The notes below the pieces were generated by a model, which was given only the letters and a program-made list of their open reading frames with translations, did not search any database and had not been told where the DNA came from. A stretch of DNA of 64,000 nt from WHSW01 sp963769945 (lineage in GTDB: Bacteria; Actinomycetota; Thermoleophilia; Solirubrobacterales; 70-9), in assembly GCA_963769945.1 (NCBI GenBank), contig CAVYOA010000016.1:62001-126000 (forward strand), in the 5' to 3' direction. Each line of letters begins with the position of its first letter. Position 1 is the stretch's first letter. A program made the translations under genes and the position numbers. Of the stretch, positions 54,624-62,201 are shown piece by piece.

Positions 54624-55690
54624 GCCGCCAGCCACTGCTCGGCGTTGGCCTCGTGCATCTCGGTCAGGATCTCCTCGATGCCGTAGCGCGGCTGCCAGCC
54701 GGGGTAGTCGGCCTCGAAGGCCGACACGTCCGAGATCCACCAGCGATGGTCGCCGACGCGGTTGGTCTCGTCGAGACTCCAGTCGAGCTCGCGACCGGCG
54801 ATCCGCTCGCATGCCTCGATCGCCTCCAGCATCGAGCAGTTCGAACGCCGCCCGCCGCCGATGTTGTAGACGGCAGCGGGCTTGGGATCCGCGCGAAAGG
54901 CCTCGAACGCGGCGACGAGGTCGGCGCTGTGGATGTTGTCGCGCACCTGCTTGCCGCCGTAGCCGAACACGGTGTAAGGGGTGGAGGTGACCGTGCAGCG
55001 CATCAGGTAGGCGAGAAAGCCGTGAAGCTGGGCGCCGGCGTGCTGAGGGCCGGTGAGACAGCCGCCACGAAAGCACACGGTCCGCAGCCCGAAATAACGG
55101 CCATACTCCTGCACGAGCAGGTCGGCCGCGGCCTTCGAGACCCCGAACAGCGAGTGCGTCGAGAGATCGATCGACATCGAGGTGTCGATGCCGTCGTGGT
55201 AGCGGTGGGACTCGGGCAGCTCGACGCGCGTCGGCGTTTCCTCGAGCGGCAACCGGTTCGGGGTATCGCCGTAGACCTTGTTGGTGGAGCAGAAGATGAA
55301 CGGCGCCTCGGGGGCGTGAGCGCGGGTCGCCTCGAGCAGGTTCAGGGTGGCGGTGGCGTTGATCTCGAAGTCGGTGCGGGGCTCGCGCGCTGCCCAGTCG
55401 TGCGAGGGCTGCGCGGCGGCGTGGATCACGACCTCGATCTCGCCGCGCGTGGGCTGTCGAAGACGCGCTCGACGGCGCCGGCGTCGCGGATATCGACCTC
55501 GACGATGCTGAAACTCCGGATAGGCGGCGCTGAGCTCGGCGCTGGTGGCTGCGGTCGAGGCCTCGGGACCGAAAAAGCGGGCGCGCATGTCGTTTTCGAG
55601 CCCGACCACGTCGAGCCCCGCGGCGACCAGCGCCCGTACCGATTCGGAACCGATCAGCCCACCCGATCCGGTGACGATGGCGACGCCCAT
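54620..55690 (-). CDS. NAD-dependent sugar epimerase/dehydratase, CDP-paratose-2-epimerase-like (two compensating indels)
   Basis: 356 residues from ATG 55690. AIVTGSGGLIGSESVRALVA binds NAD. Later motifs are VVIHAAAQPSHDWAAREP, FCSTNKVYGDTPNRLPLEE and SLFGVSKAAADLLVQEYGRY, and GYGGKQVRDNIHSADLVAAF. Between residues about 60 and 85 the reading is nonsense (RRGRYPRRRRRRARLRQ). The neighbouring frame over 55440-55520 gives SIVEVDIRDAGAVERVFDSP, exactly what the fold needs, so two compensating indels are present. In the catalytic position Phe replaces the usual Tyr (LFGVSK), as in relatives of CDP-paratose epimerase. It supplies a modified NDP-sugar. Confidence 0.85.
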   Translation of the reverse strand: MGVAIVTGSGGLIGSESVRALVAAGLDVVGLENDMRARFFGPEASTAATSAELSAAYPEFQHRRGRYPRRRRRRARLRQPTRGEIEVVIHAAAQPSHDWAAREPRTDFEINATATLNLLEATRAHAPEAPFIFCSTNKVYGDTPNRLPLEETPTRVELPESHRYHDGIDTSMSIDLSTHSLFGVSKAAADLLVQEYGRYFGLRTVCFRGGCLTGPQHAGAQLHGFLAYLMRCTVTSTPYTVFGYGGKQVRDNIHSADLVAAFEAFRADPKPAAVYNIGGGRRSNCSMLEAIEACERIAGRELDWSLDETNRVGDHRWWISDVSAFEADYPGWQPRYGIEEILTEMHEANAEQWLAA

Positions 55691-55700
55691 GAGGGCAAGA

Positions 55701-55706
55701 AGGCTA
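55701..55706 (-). promoter_or_regulatory. -10 element of the epimerase/FkbM unit
   Basis: TAGCCT within CTAGCCT lies 10 bases upstream of ATG 55690, with no ribosome site between. It is the likely start of the unit running down to 52771. Confidence 0.45.
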
Positions 55707-55766
55707 GATGACCGTGTGCAGGGGATACTCCGTCAATGCCTTCGCTCTACTCTGGATGGCGCTTGC

Positions 55767-56573
55767 CTACTTGATCACGCTGATGTCAGGGTTGGTCGCC
55801 AGCAGTGTCTGCGTGAACACGTAGTTGAAGGCAAAGACGGCGAGCAGGGCCATGACCACGGCCTCGTTCACCGCGCGACCAACGCCTTCGGCGCCTCCGG
55901 ACGCATTCATCCCCTTGTAACAACAGACGACGGCGACGATCGCGCCGAACATCGTGCACTTCACCAGCGAGCCCCAGAGGTCGGCTACCGAGGCGTTGGT
56001 GAACAGCGTCGCGAAGAAACCGCCGAGAGGCTGGCCGTAGGCGATCTCGGCGAAGATGCCGCCGGAGATTCCGAAAAGGATCGCGTAGACGTCGAGCAGG
56101 CCTGTGATCAGCATCAACGCGAGGAAGCGCGGCACGACGAGGTTCTTGATCGGGTCGACGCCGAGCACCTGCAGCGCATCGAGTTCCTCGCGGATCTTGC
56201 GGGCCCCGAGGTCGGCGGTGATTGCCGTACCGGCAACACCCGCGACGATGATCGCGCTGACGAAAGGTGCGAACTCGCGGACCGAAGCGAGGATGAAGAA
56301 GCCGCCGAGGCGGTCGAGGGCGCCGAAGAGGCTGAGGAAGTTGGCGGCTTGCAGGCCGGGGGCGCCGAAGCTGACCGCGACCATCGAGATCGCCATCGGA
56401 AACCAGCAGAGCTGAAGCGCGAAGAGGAACTGGCTGACGAACTCGCCGCCGTAGGGATATGGAGGGCGCGCGGCAGCCGTCAGCGTCTTCGCGGTCAGGA
56501 TGATCATCTGCCCGACTTGCTCGAACAGGCCCTTGACCGGCAGAAACGCCCTGTCGGCTGCCGCTTGAATCAT
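55767..56573 (-). CDS. MlaE/YrbE-family ABC transporter permease
   Basis: 268 residues. The MlaE family is recognised by LQLCWFPMAISMVAVSFGAP, ASVREFAPFVSAIIVAGVAG, the conserved block TADLGARKIREELDALQVLG with VDPIKNLVVPRFLALML, and five to six membrane spans ending VFAFNYVFTQTLLATNPD. In actinobacteria YrbE permeases work in pairs with MCE proteins and an ATPase to import or traffic lipids and sterols. Here no second YrbE, MCE or MlaF gene is adjacent, so partners must be elsewhere. A hairpin lies between it and the upstream GntR gene. Confidence 0.92.
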   Translation of the reverse strand: MIQAAADRAFLPVKGLFEQVGQMIILTAKTLTAAARPPYPYGGEFVSQFLFALQLCWFPMAISMVAVSFGAPGLQAANFLSLFGALDRLGGFFILASVREFAPFVSAIIVAGVAGTAITADLGARKIREELDALQVLGVDPIKNLVVPRFLALMLITGLLDVYAILFGISGGIFAEIAYGQPLGGFFATLFTNASVADLWGSLVKCTMFGAIVAVVCCYKGMNASGGAEGVGRAVNEAVVMALLAVFAFNYVFTQTLLATNPDISVIK

Positions 56574-56587
56574 CCTTGGGTGAGGCC

Positions 56588-56611
56588 CCCGCAGGAGCTT
56601 GCTCCTGCGGG
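56588..56611 (-). terminator. Strong hairpin between the GntR and MlaE genes
   Basis: CCCGCAGGAGC and GCTCCTGCGGG form a perfect 11-bp stem with a two-base loop, six bases past the GntR stop. It lacks a T run, so it may be a Rho-aided terminator or an mRNA-stabilising or attenuating structure in the MlaE leader. Confidence 0.55.
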
Positions 56612-56616
56612 CTGTG

Positions 56617-57508
56617 TTACGGGCATCCGCCCGACACCTTCACCCGCCACCAGCTCATCAGCACTCCCAGCGGCCCCATCCTCGGGTGCGCCGACCAGGT
56701 TGTGCATCCAGGCTCGCCGATCTCGGCCGCGGTGACTGTTGCCCAGCGATGCGCGGCCGGGTCGGCAACGATCTCATCGCGGCGCTGGCGCGCGCGGCGC
56801 TGGCCCCGGGCTGTCGAGATCGCCGCCGCTCGAGCCTCCGCGAGCTGGGTAACGAGCCCGTCGCGCGAATGAGCCAGCATCTCGACGTCGGCGATTCGCG
56901 GCTCGCGTTGACGAACCGCAACATTGCTGTCACGTGGCTCGAGATCTCGGCGATAGGCGGCAAGCTCAGACTCGAGCCGGCCGATTTGACGGCGCAGCTC
57001 GCGGCGCGCCGCTGCTGCGTCGACCTCGAGCCAAGAGTCATCGAGCTCGAGCTCGGCCGCGATCGCCGGCTGCTCGCTCGAGCTCGTCACCATCGAAGCC
57101 TGGGAGCTCGAGCTCTGCCAGCGAGGCAGCGACGAGAGCGACGATGGCGACATCGTGCGAGTCGACGCCGGCCTCGTCGGCGGCTGCCATCGCGTCGGCG
57201 ACGATGCGCTCGACCTCGCTCGAGCCGCAGGCGCTGTCGGCGACGAAGCTACCGCTGCCGTGCTGGGTTGTGACGAGCCCCTCTTGCTCGAGCTTGGCGT
57301 AGGCGCCGCGTACGGTGTTGACGTTGACGCCTGCCCAGCTGGCGAGCGAGCGCACGCTCGGCATCCGCGCTCCGGGCTCGAGCCTGCCCGCGGCGATCAG
57401 GGCACGAAGCCGCCACGAGAGCTGCACTCCAACGGGAAGCTCATCGTCCGGATCGGCTGAGAACGGGGTGCGGGCGGAGCTGCACTTGCTTCCGTGAGAC
57501 TGTGCCAT
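56617..57508 (-). CDS. GntR-family regulator with C-terminal coiled coil (one frameshift)
   Basis: About 297 residues. The N-terminal winged helix reads VQLSWRLRALIAAGRLEPGA, MPSVRSLASWAGVNVNTVRG (recognition helix) and YAKLEQEGLVTTQHGSGSFV, as in YtrA-type GntR proteins. An extra base near 57075 breaks the frame: as read it stops at 57038. The other frame continues EQPAIAAELELDDSWLEVD, a coiled coil (RRELRRQIGRLESELAAYRR) and a C-terminal domain ending at 56617. ATG 57508 is preferred, 8 bases from a TACTGT element. Inverted repeats over the promoter suggest autoregulation and possible control of the divergent JAMM gene. Confidence 0.8.
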
Positions 57509-57540
57509 CAAGGCACACAGTAGCGGCGTTCGAGTGTGCC
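57501..57540. promoter_or_regulatory. Inverted repeats GGCACAC/GTGTGCC at the GntR promoter (candidate operator)
   Basis: GGCACAC (57512-57518) and GTGTGCC (57534-57540) are a perfect 7-base inverted repeat with 15 bases between. TGTGCC (57501-57506) adds a third half-site in the gene start. The central half-site overlaps the GntR -10 element (57517-57522). A degenerate half-site, AGTGCC, lies near 57554 towards the divergent gene. The layout fits a GntR autoregulatory operator; binding is inferred. Confidence 0.5.
57517..57522 (-). promoter_or_regulatory. -10 element of the GntR gene
   Basis: TACTGT on the minus strand ends 8 bases before ATG 57508 and overlaps a GGCACAC half-site. Confidence 0.4.
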
Positions 57541-57567
57541 TGCAAGCTAAAACAGTGCCTCTCTCGC

Positions 57568-57573
57568 TAGCCT
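57568..57573 (+). promoter_or_regulatory. -10 element giving a leaderless JAMM transcript
   Basis: TAGCCT within GCTAGCCT, exactly 6 bases before GTG 57580. With this spacing the transcript should start at or within a base or two of the start codon. Confidence 0.55.
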
Positions 57574-57579
57574 CGACTG

Positions 57580-57975
57580 GTGCGAATTTCGGCCCAGCTT
57601 CACGACGAACTTGTCGCTCATGCCCGCGCTGACGCTCCGAATGAGTGCTGCGGCATGATCGCCGCCGCGAACGGGAGCTTCACCGGGCATTTTCGCGCCC
57701 GTAACGAGTTCGCCAGCCCGATGCGCTTTCAGATCGATTCGGCCGACCAGATCCGGATCACGAACGAGATCGAGTCGCGCGGAGAGGAGATCGGCGCGAT
57801 TTATCACTCGCATCCGAAGACCGAGGCCTATCCCTCCCAGACCGACGTCAACCTCGCCGCCTGGTGGCCGGGGGTCGCCTGGGTGATCTGCTCGCTGGGC
57901 GAGGATGAGCCGGTGATTCGCATGTTCGAGATCGACGGCACGGCGGTGAAGGAGGTCGAGCTGGTTGTCGAGTGA
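57580..57975 (+). CDS. M67-family JAMM/MPN metallopeptidase (Mec-like)
   Basis: 131 residues. The JAMM zinc site is complete: Glu22 (NECCGMI), His76 and His78 (IYHSHPKTEAYPS), Ser86 and Asp89 (YPSQTD). Single-domain bacterial members such as mycobacterial Mec cut a C-terminal amino acid or peptide from a ubiquitin-like sulfur carrier (CysO), releasing cysteine. A CysM of the matching type is encoded at 27637, supporting this role, although no CysO is visible. GTG 57580 directly follows a -10 element. It overlaps the zinc-ribbon gene by 11 bases. Confidence 0.9.
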   Translation: MRISAQLHDELVAHARADAPNECCGMIAAANGSFTGHFRARNEFASPMRFQIDSADQIRITNEIESRGEEIGAIYHSHPKTEAYPSQTDVNLAAWWPGVAWVICSLGEDEPVIRMFEIDGTAVKEVELVVE

Positions 57976-58480
57976 GACCGGCGAGACAGTCGAGCCGCTG
58001 GCGTGCCCGGCATGCGCGCGCAAGTTCGGCCTCGACGAGCGTTTCTGCCCCGACTGCGAGATGCCGCTCGTCTACGTCGGGCGCGGCGAGCAGGCGCCGA
58101 TAACCGACGCGCACGAGCGAGCGCGCAAGGTCCGTCCCGAGTACGCCGGCGGCGAGCTCGTCAAGGCCGCGTTTGCCCAGAACCTCGCCGAGGCGCAGTT
58201 GATCCAGGGCATTCTGCTCGAGCAGGGCATCCCCAGCGTCGAGCGCCGCTCGCGCGGGTTTGACGTTCCCGACTTTCTCGCTGCCGGTCCGCGCGACATC
58301 CTCGTGCCGCAGTCGGGATACGAGGCGGCGCAGGAGTTGCTTACCGACACAACCGCGCCTGCGCAGCTCGGCGAGGCTCGTGAAACTGACGAGCGCCCGG
58401 TGCGCTTGGCGTTGTGGATCGTCGTCGCGCTCGCCGTTGCGTTCGCGATCGTCTGGCTGCTCTACCAGGCTGCGACCTGA
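57965..58480 (+). CDS. Zinc-ribbon, DUF2007-like, C-terminally anchored membrane protein
   Basis: 171 residues from TTG 57965. Two CxxC knuckles (LACPACARKF, FCPDCEMPLV) make a zinc ribbon at residues 14-34. A segment KAAFAQNLAEAQLIQGILLE with GIPSVERRSRGFDVPDF resembles the DUF2007 putative signal-transducing domain, with ILVPQSGYEAAQELL at its end. One C-terminal span (LALWIVVALAVAFAIVWLLY) anchors it, probably with the ribbon in the cytoplasm. It is co-transcribed with the JAMM peptidase. The function is unknown; a link to sulfur-carrier or protein-quality pathways is only suggested by position. Confidence 0.8.
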   Translation: MSSETGETVEPLACPACARKFGLDERFCPDCEMPLVYVGRGEQAPITDAHERARKVRPEYAGGELVKAAFAQNLAEAQLIQGILLEQGIPSVERRSRGFDVPDFLAAGPRDILVPQSGYEAAQELLTDTTAPAQLGEARETDERPVRLALWIVVALAVAFAIVWLLYQAAT

Positions 58481-58506
58481 CGCAGGGCTCGCGGTGACGA
58501 TGCCGA

Positions 58507-58554
58507 GGGGGCAGAAACTCCGGCTAGCCCCCAATAACTGTCCTTCGACGGTTA
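58507..58554. terminator. Hairpins between convergent genes (weak terminator)
   Basis: GGGGGC (58507-58512) can pair with GCCCCC (58527-58532). TAACTGTC-CTTC-GACGGTTA (58535-58554) forms an 8-bp stem with one wobble, reaching the stop of the minus-strand gene. Neither has a clear T run. Confidence 0.35.
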
Positions 58555-59346
58555 GGGCCGGGCGAACGGATCCTCGTCGGTGAGCTGGTCGAACATCGCG
58601 GCCCGGGGCAGCTCGTCGCGCAGATAGCGACGCCACTCGCGCTCGACGTCGCCTAACGGGGCGTCGAAGGCGAGCTCGATTGCTTTCCCGGCACCCTCGC
58701 GTCGCAGCCTCGAGACCAAGATCGCGCAGGAGTCGGGACCGCGTTCGCGTTCGAGCAGGTCGAAGATCGTGCCGCCGAGGATGATCGCATCGCGGGCCGT
58801 CGGCGGAAAGCTCGGCGGCCGTCCTTGACGCATCCGCGTGTTCACGGCGGGCCGAAACAGCGCGGTCTGCCCGGCGAAGTACTGGGCCCCTCCCTCGATC
58901 AGCCAGGCCCAGCGCACATAGCGGCTGAAACGGCGCGGTCCCCACGGCGGTGGCAGGCGGTCGTTGTTGGCGGCGATGACGATCTGCGTGTAGAGGCGAT
59001 CGGCGGTGCCTCGCAGGGCCGCGAGCGAATCCTCCCCCGCTGAGCGGCGCTCGGTGTGTTCGTCGTTGAGAACGTGAAGCTCGGACGCCATCGCCCAACC
59101 CGCGAGGTAACGGCGTCCGGCCGGTGCTGCGCCCAAACGTGCGATCGGCAAGAACGGATGGGCGGCGGCAAGCCAAGCTGGGCTGGGGTGGACGATCACC
59201 GTGATCCCGCCCGGGGCGTCGTCGAAGCGCTCCTCGAGGCGCAGGCGAACATCCTCGAGACGGTCGAGCGTGCGTTGCGCGCAGGCGTCGTCGGCGCTCT
59301 CGTGGCGCGCGGTGAAGCTCAGCGACTCGGTCTCGACCCAGGCCAT
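58552..59346 (-). CDS. Peptidase-MA-like protein lacking the zinc motif
   Basis: 264 residues from ATG 59346. The layout resembles gluzincin peptidases of the MA-like family: an N-terminal beta region (ITVIVHPSPAWLAAAHPF), ADRLYTQIVIAANN where HExxH would be expected, then AWLIEGGAQYFAGQTALFRP, the usual WLxEGxAxYF block carrying the third ligand, and a C-terminal helix FDAPLGDVEREWRRYLRDEL. The HExxH itself is missing, so it is probably not an active metallopeptidase. No signal peptide. It could equally be an unrelated fold; the family call is tentative. Confidence 0.55.
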   Translation of the reverse strand: MAWVETESLSFTARHESADDACAQRTLDRLEDVRLRLEERFDDAPGGITVIVHPSPAWLAAAHPFLPIARLGAAPAGRRYLAGWAMASELHVLNDEHTERRSAGEDSLAALRGTADRLYTQIVIAANNDRLPPPWGPRRFSRYVRWAWLIEGGAQYFAGQTALFRPAVNTRMRQGRPPSFPPTARDAIILGGTIFDLLERERGPDSCAILVSRLRREGAGKAIELAFDAPLGDVEREWRRYLRDELPRAAMFDQLTDEDPFARP

Positions 59347-59393
59347 TGGAGTACTCAGTCTGGCCGATACCCCAGCGGTGTCGCCGCCAGAGC

Positions 59394-62171
59394 CTATTTC
59401 TGGATTTGCACTACCTGCTGGAAGGTGGGCCGGTCGATCCAGTGGATCGGCGGCTGCTCGATCGCACCGGTCGCGGTGTGGCGCACCGAGTCGTTACACC
59501 ACTGGATGCTTCCGCCCTCACACGGCCCTCCCGGATAGAGCTCGCTGTCGTTGGTGTGGGTGAGCGCCTCGCCAAGCGACACAACCAGTGTCTTTCGACA
59601 AGCGCGCAGCTTGCCACGACCGCAGTAGATGCGAGAGAAGCGACCGGCGACCTGGTCACGGTCGAGGATCGTGCGCAGATCCTTGTTGACGTAGCCGTAC
59701 CAGCCGTTGATGAAGGCCGAACCGACCGGCCCCGGAGCGTCGTGCAGCGGGTTCACGCCGGCGATCGCCGCGAATAGCTTCGAGCCTAGAACCGGTTTGA
59801 ACTCAGCCTCGACCAGGCGCGGCCACCACGCGTCCATGATCCGCACTGCATCAGCCTGGTCATAGATGCCATTTGCGTCCTTGTCGCGGCGGTGCGAGCC
59901 GGAGCGCATCCAGGCATCGAGCTTGCTGACCGCGTCCTGGACCGCGGCGCCGCCGGAGTTACCGATGATCTTGAGCGCGTAGGGCAGCACGACGTCGCCG
60001 CGCAGGTCGACCGTGCCGGCGTCTTCCATCGCGTCGACCAGCTTCTCGCGCGTGACCTGCTTCTTGCCGGCGATCCGGCTGCGAACACGATCGTCGAGGC
60101 GGGTCGAGCGAAAGACTGGGCCGTATGCGAACTCGGCGTCGGAAGCGCGAAAACCGCGCGCCTGCTTGTTGTTCCAGCTCGTCAGGTAGCGCTGGTCGAT
60201 CGTCTGCGGGTGCGCTTTGCATGGCGCCTGCTTGGAGAAGTTGGTCTGCGGGCTGACGTTGGTCTGATCGATGGGCCCGCCGGATAGCAGCGCTTGCGAT
60301 GGCGGCACGAAGCCCCGCCACTCAAATTTCTTCGAGCCCCGAGTCGGCAGGTCGGGGTGGGCCTTGCGCGAGCGCTTCGGGTTGATCCCCGAGTTGAAGT
60401 AGGCGATCCGGTCGCTGTCGATGAAGAACCAGTTGAACGTGTACTGGATTTTGCAGGCGGCGGTCATGAACTCCTGCGGCGACTCCATCTTCTCGGGGTT
60501 GTTGAAGTCGGCGAAGCCAAGCGCCGAATCGACCTCGTGGTAGTAGGTCGCGCGCAGCTTCGTAAACGCATGCGGCTTGCCCTTGATCAGGGCGCGGTGG
60601 GTGACAATCCCGAGCGCCGTGCGCTCGGCGCGGTAGGTCTCCGAGCCCGACGGCGTCGGGTCGCCGGGCGACTGGGTCCACGTGTTGACCCGCTCGAGCA
60701 CGTCGATCGGGGTGCAGGCGCCGCGGTAGAGGTAGCTCATCGAGGCCAGGGTCGGCTTCGAGCCGTCTGGCTCGCAGAGCTTGGCCGCGAAGGTGTCGAC
60801 GATGTCCTGTCCGGCCGACGTCGCCGACCATGCGTAGTCGCGCCCGTGGCCAAGCTGGACATAAAGGTTGGTCCCGGGAAAGGCGCTGCCGCGGGCATCA
60901 AGCGGCGGTCCCGTCGGTCCACCGGGTGCGTGGATCTCGAACTCGAGCAGGATCTGGGGTGTGAAGTAGGAGACCTGGGGGCCGATTACGGCGACGGGGG
61001 AATCGCCCTCTGATTCCCTGTCGGAGACCAGGAGGGCGTTGGACGAGCCCTGGTCTCGCAGGCTGAGCAGCATCGAGCCGACATCGCCGAGCTTGCCGCC
61101 GTCGCCGGAACTTGTTTCGGCGCCCGCTGTTGTCGCGGCGACAACGTTTTGCGCGACGGTCGTGTCGCGGTCGGGCAGCGCGGCCTTGGCGCCGCGGCGA
61201 AGCGGCATGTAGGGAAAGCGCTTGCCTTGGATCGTGGTAGGTGCCTCGGGGTCGTTGGCGCGGCGAAAGTCCTTCCATACGTTCATCCCAGCCCGCTTGC
61301 CGAAGCGCTTTCGCGCCTCCTCGAGCACAAGCGCCGAGCCGATCTCGTTGCCGCCGCCCTTGCCGAAAATGCCGGCGACCAGCGAGGCGATCGAGATCAC
61401 GTCGGTGACCTGCCAGTTCTCGGGGCCTTCGGGGTGACCGAGGAGCCCGTACTCACCGGGCATCAGCAGGGGGTTGGCGCGCAGCTGGGCGATGCGAGCG
61501 TTGATCCCGGCGGTGAACTCGGTGACGTCGCGCTGAACCTGGATCCCGTCGGCGCCGTAGGCCTCGTCGGCGAGGTCGTACTGGACCTGGAGCTCGGCAT
61601 CGTTGCGGTAAGGCGTGTCGGCGAAGACGCTGCGATCCATCTCGCGATTGCCCTCCGAGCCGCCGGCGAAGGAGGCGAGCTGGGCGCGGCCGGAATGGCG
61701 CAAGGCATCGATCAGGAACATCCGGTCTTCGGCTGCGATGTAGCCCGCGCCGAACATCGCTCCGGCCCGCGTCTCACCGTAGATCCGGGGGACGCCGAAC
61801 TGGTCGCGAACGATGGTGACGTCATTGCGCGGGCTGTAGGTGCGCTCGACGTTGGCGGGCTGGACGCCGAAGGTCGCGTCCTTGAAGTAGTCGGTGAGCT
61901 GAGACTCGGTGAGGCCGGGCGTCGCGTAAACAAGGTCCTCATACATCTGCAGCTGGTCGCTGTCGTGCGGCGGGCGCGCGCCGGTAGTGAGGAAAGCGCC
62001 GATCTCAGCCGCGTTTACGCTCTGGCCCTGGCCCGGGGGCAAGATGTTGAGAAAGCCCCCGGCGTCGTTTTCGCCGTAGGCGCCGGGCGTGGGAGCGCCG
62101 CTGGCAATCGCGGGCAACGCCAGCAAGCCCGCGATGATCGACATGGCAGCGATTGTGCGCGGCCGTCTCAT
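59394..62171 (-). CDS. Penicillin-acylase-family (S45) Ntn hydrolase, secreted
   Basis: 925 residues. A signal peptide is clear (AAMSIIAGLLALPAIASGA). The alpha-chain region has VTIVRDQFGVPRIYGETRAG and GAGYIAAEDRMFLIDALRHS. The autoproteolytic site is DQGSSNALLVS; Ser377 (before Asn378) would become the N-terminal nucleophile of the beta chain after cleavage. Further family blocks are SPVAVIGPQVSYFTPQILLE and LYVQLGHGRDYAWSATSAGQ. The family cleaves amides such as penicillins, acyl-homoserine lactones or lipid amides; the substrate here is unknown. ATG 62171 is 9 bases from TAAAGT, with no ribosome site. The basic C-terminus ends about 50 bases before the neighbouring gene. Confidence 0.92.
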   Translation of the reverse strand: MRRPRTIAAMSIIAGLLALPAIASGAPTPGAYGENDAGGFLNILPPGQGQSVNAAEIGAFLTTGARPPHDSDQLQMYEDLVYATPGLTESQLTDYFKDATFGVQPANVERTYSPRNDVTIVRDQFGVPRIYGETRAGAMFGAGYIAAEDRMFLIDALRHSGRAQLASFAGGSEGNREMDRSVFADTPYRNDAELQVQYDLADEAYGADGIQVQRDVTEFTAGINARIAQLRANPLLMPGEYGLLGHPEGPENWQVTDVISIASLVAGIFGKGGGNEIGSALVLEEARKRFGKRAGMNVWKDFRRANDPEAPTTIQGKRFPYMPLRRGAKAALPDRDTTVAQNVVAATTAGAETSSGDGGKLGDVGSMLLSLRDQGSSNALLVSDRESEGDSPVAVIGPQVSYFTPQILLEFEIHAPGGPTGPPLDARGSAFPGTNLYVQLGHGRDYAWSATSAGQDIVDTFAAKLCEPDGSKPTLASMSYLYRGACTPIDVLERVNTWTQSPGDPTPSGSETYRAERTALGIVTHRALIKGKPHAFTKLRATYYHEVDSALGFADFNNPEKMESPQEFMTAACKIQYTFNWFFIDSDRIAYFNSGINPKRSRKAHPDLPTRGSKKFEWRGFVPPSQALLSGGPIDQTNVSPQTNFSKQAPCKAHPQTIDQRYLTSWNNKQARGFRASDAEFAYGPVFRSTRLDDRVRSRIAGKKQVTREKLVDAMEDAGTVDLRGDVVLPYALKIIGNSGGAAVQDAVSKLDAWMRSGSHRRDKDANGIYDQADAVRIMDAWWPRLVEAEFKPVLGSKLFAAIAGVNPLHDAPGPVGSAFINGWYGYVNKDLRTILDRDQVAGRFSRIYCGRGKLRACRKTLVVSLGEALTHTNDSELYPGGPCEGGSIQWCNDSVRHTATGAIEQPPIHWIDRPTFQQVVQIQK

Positions 62172-62180
62172 TGCCGCGCG

Positions 62181-62186
62181 ACTTTA
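62181..62186 (-). promoter_or_regulatory. -10 element of the acylase gene
   Basis: TAAAGT lies 9 bases upstream of ATG 62171, without a Shine-Dalgarno, in the 30-base gap after the DUF1152 gene stop. Confidence 0.35.
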
Positions 62187-62201
62187 ACCGGGCGCCGAGC
62201 T

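Noticed and set aside
54624..55076. Upstream extension of the 53550 epimerase frame
   Set aside because: It lies inside the neighbouring epimerase gene in another frame; the NAD-binding motif starts right after TTG 54623.
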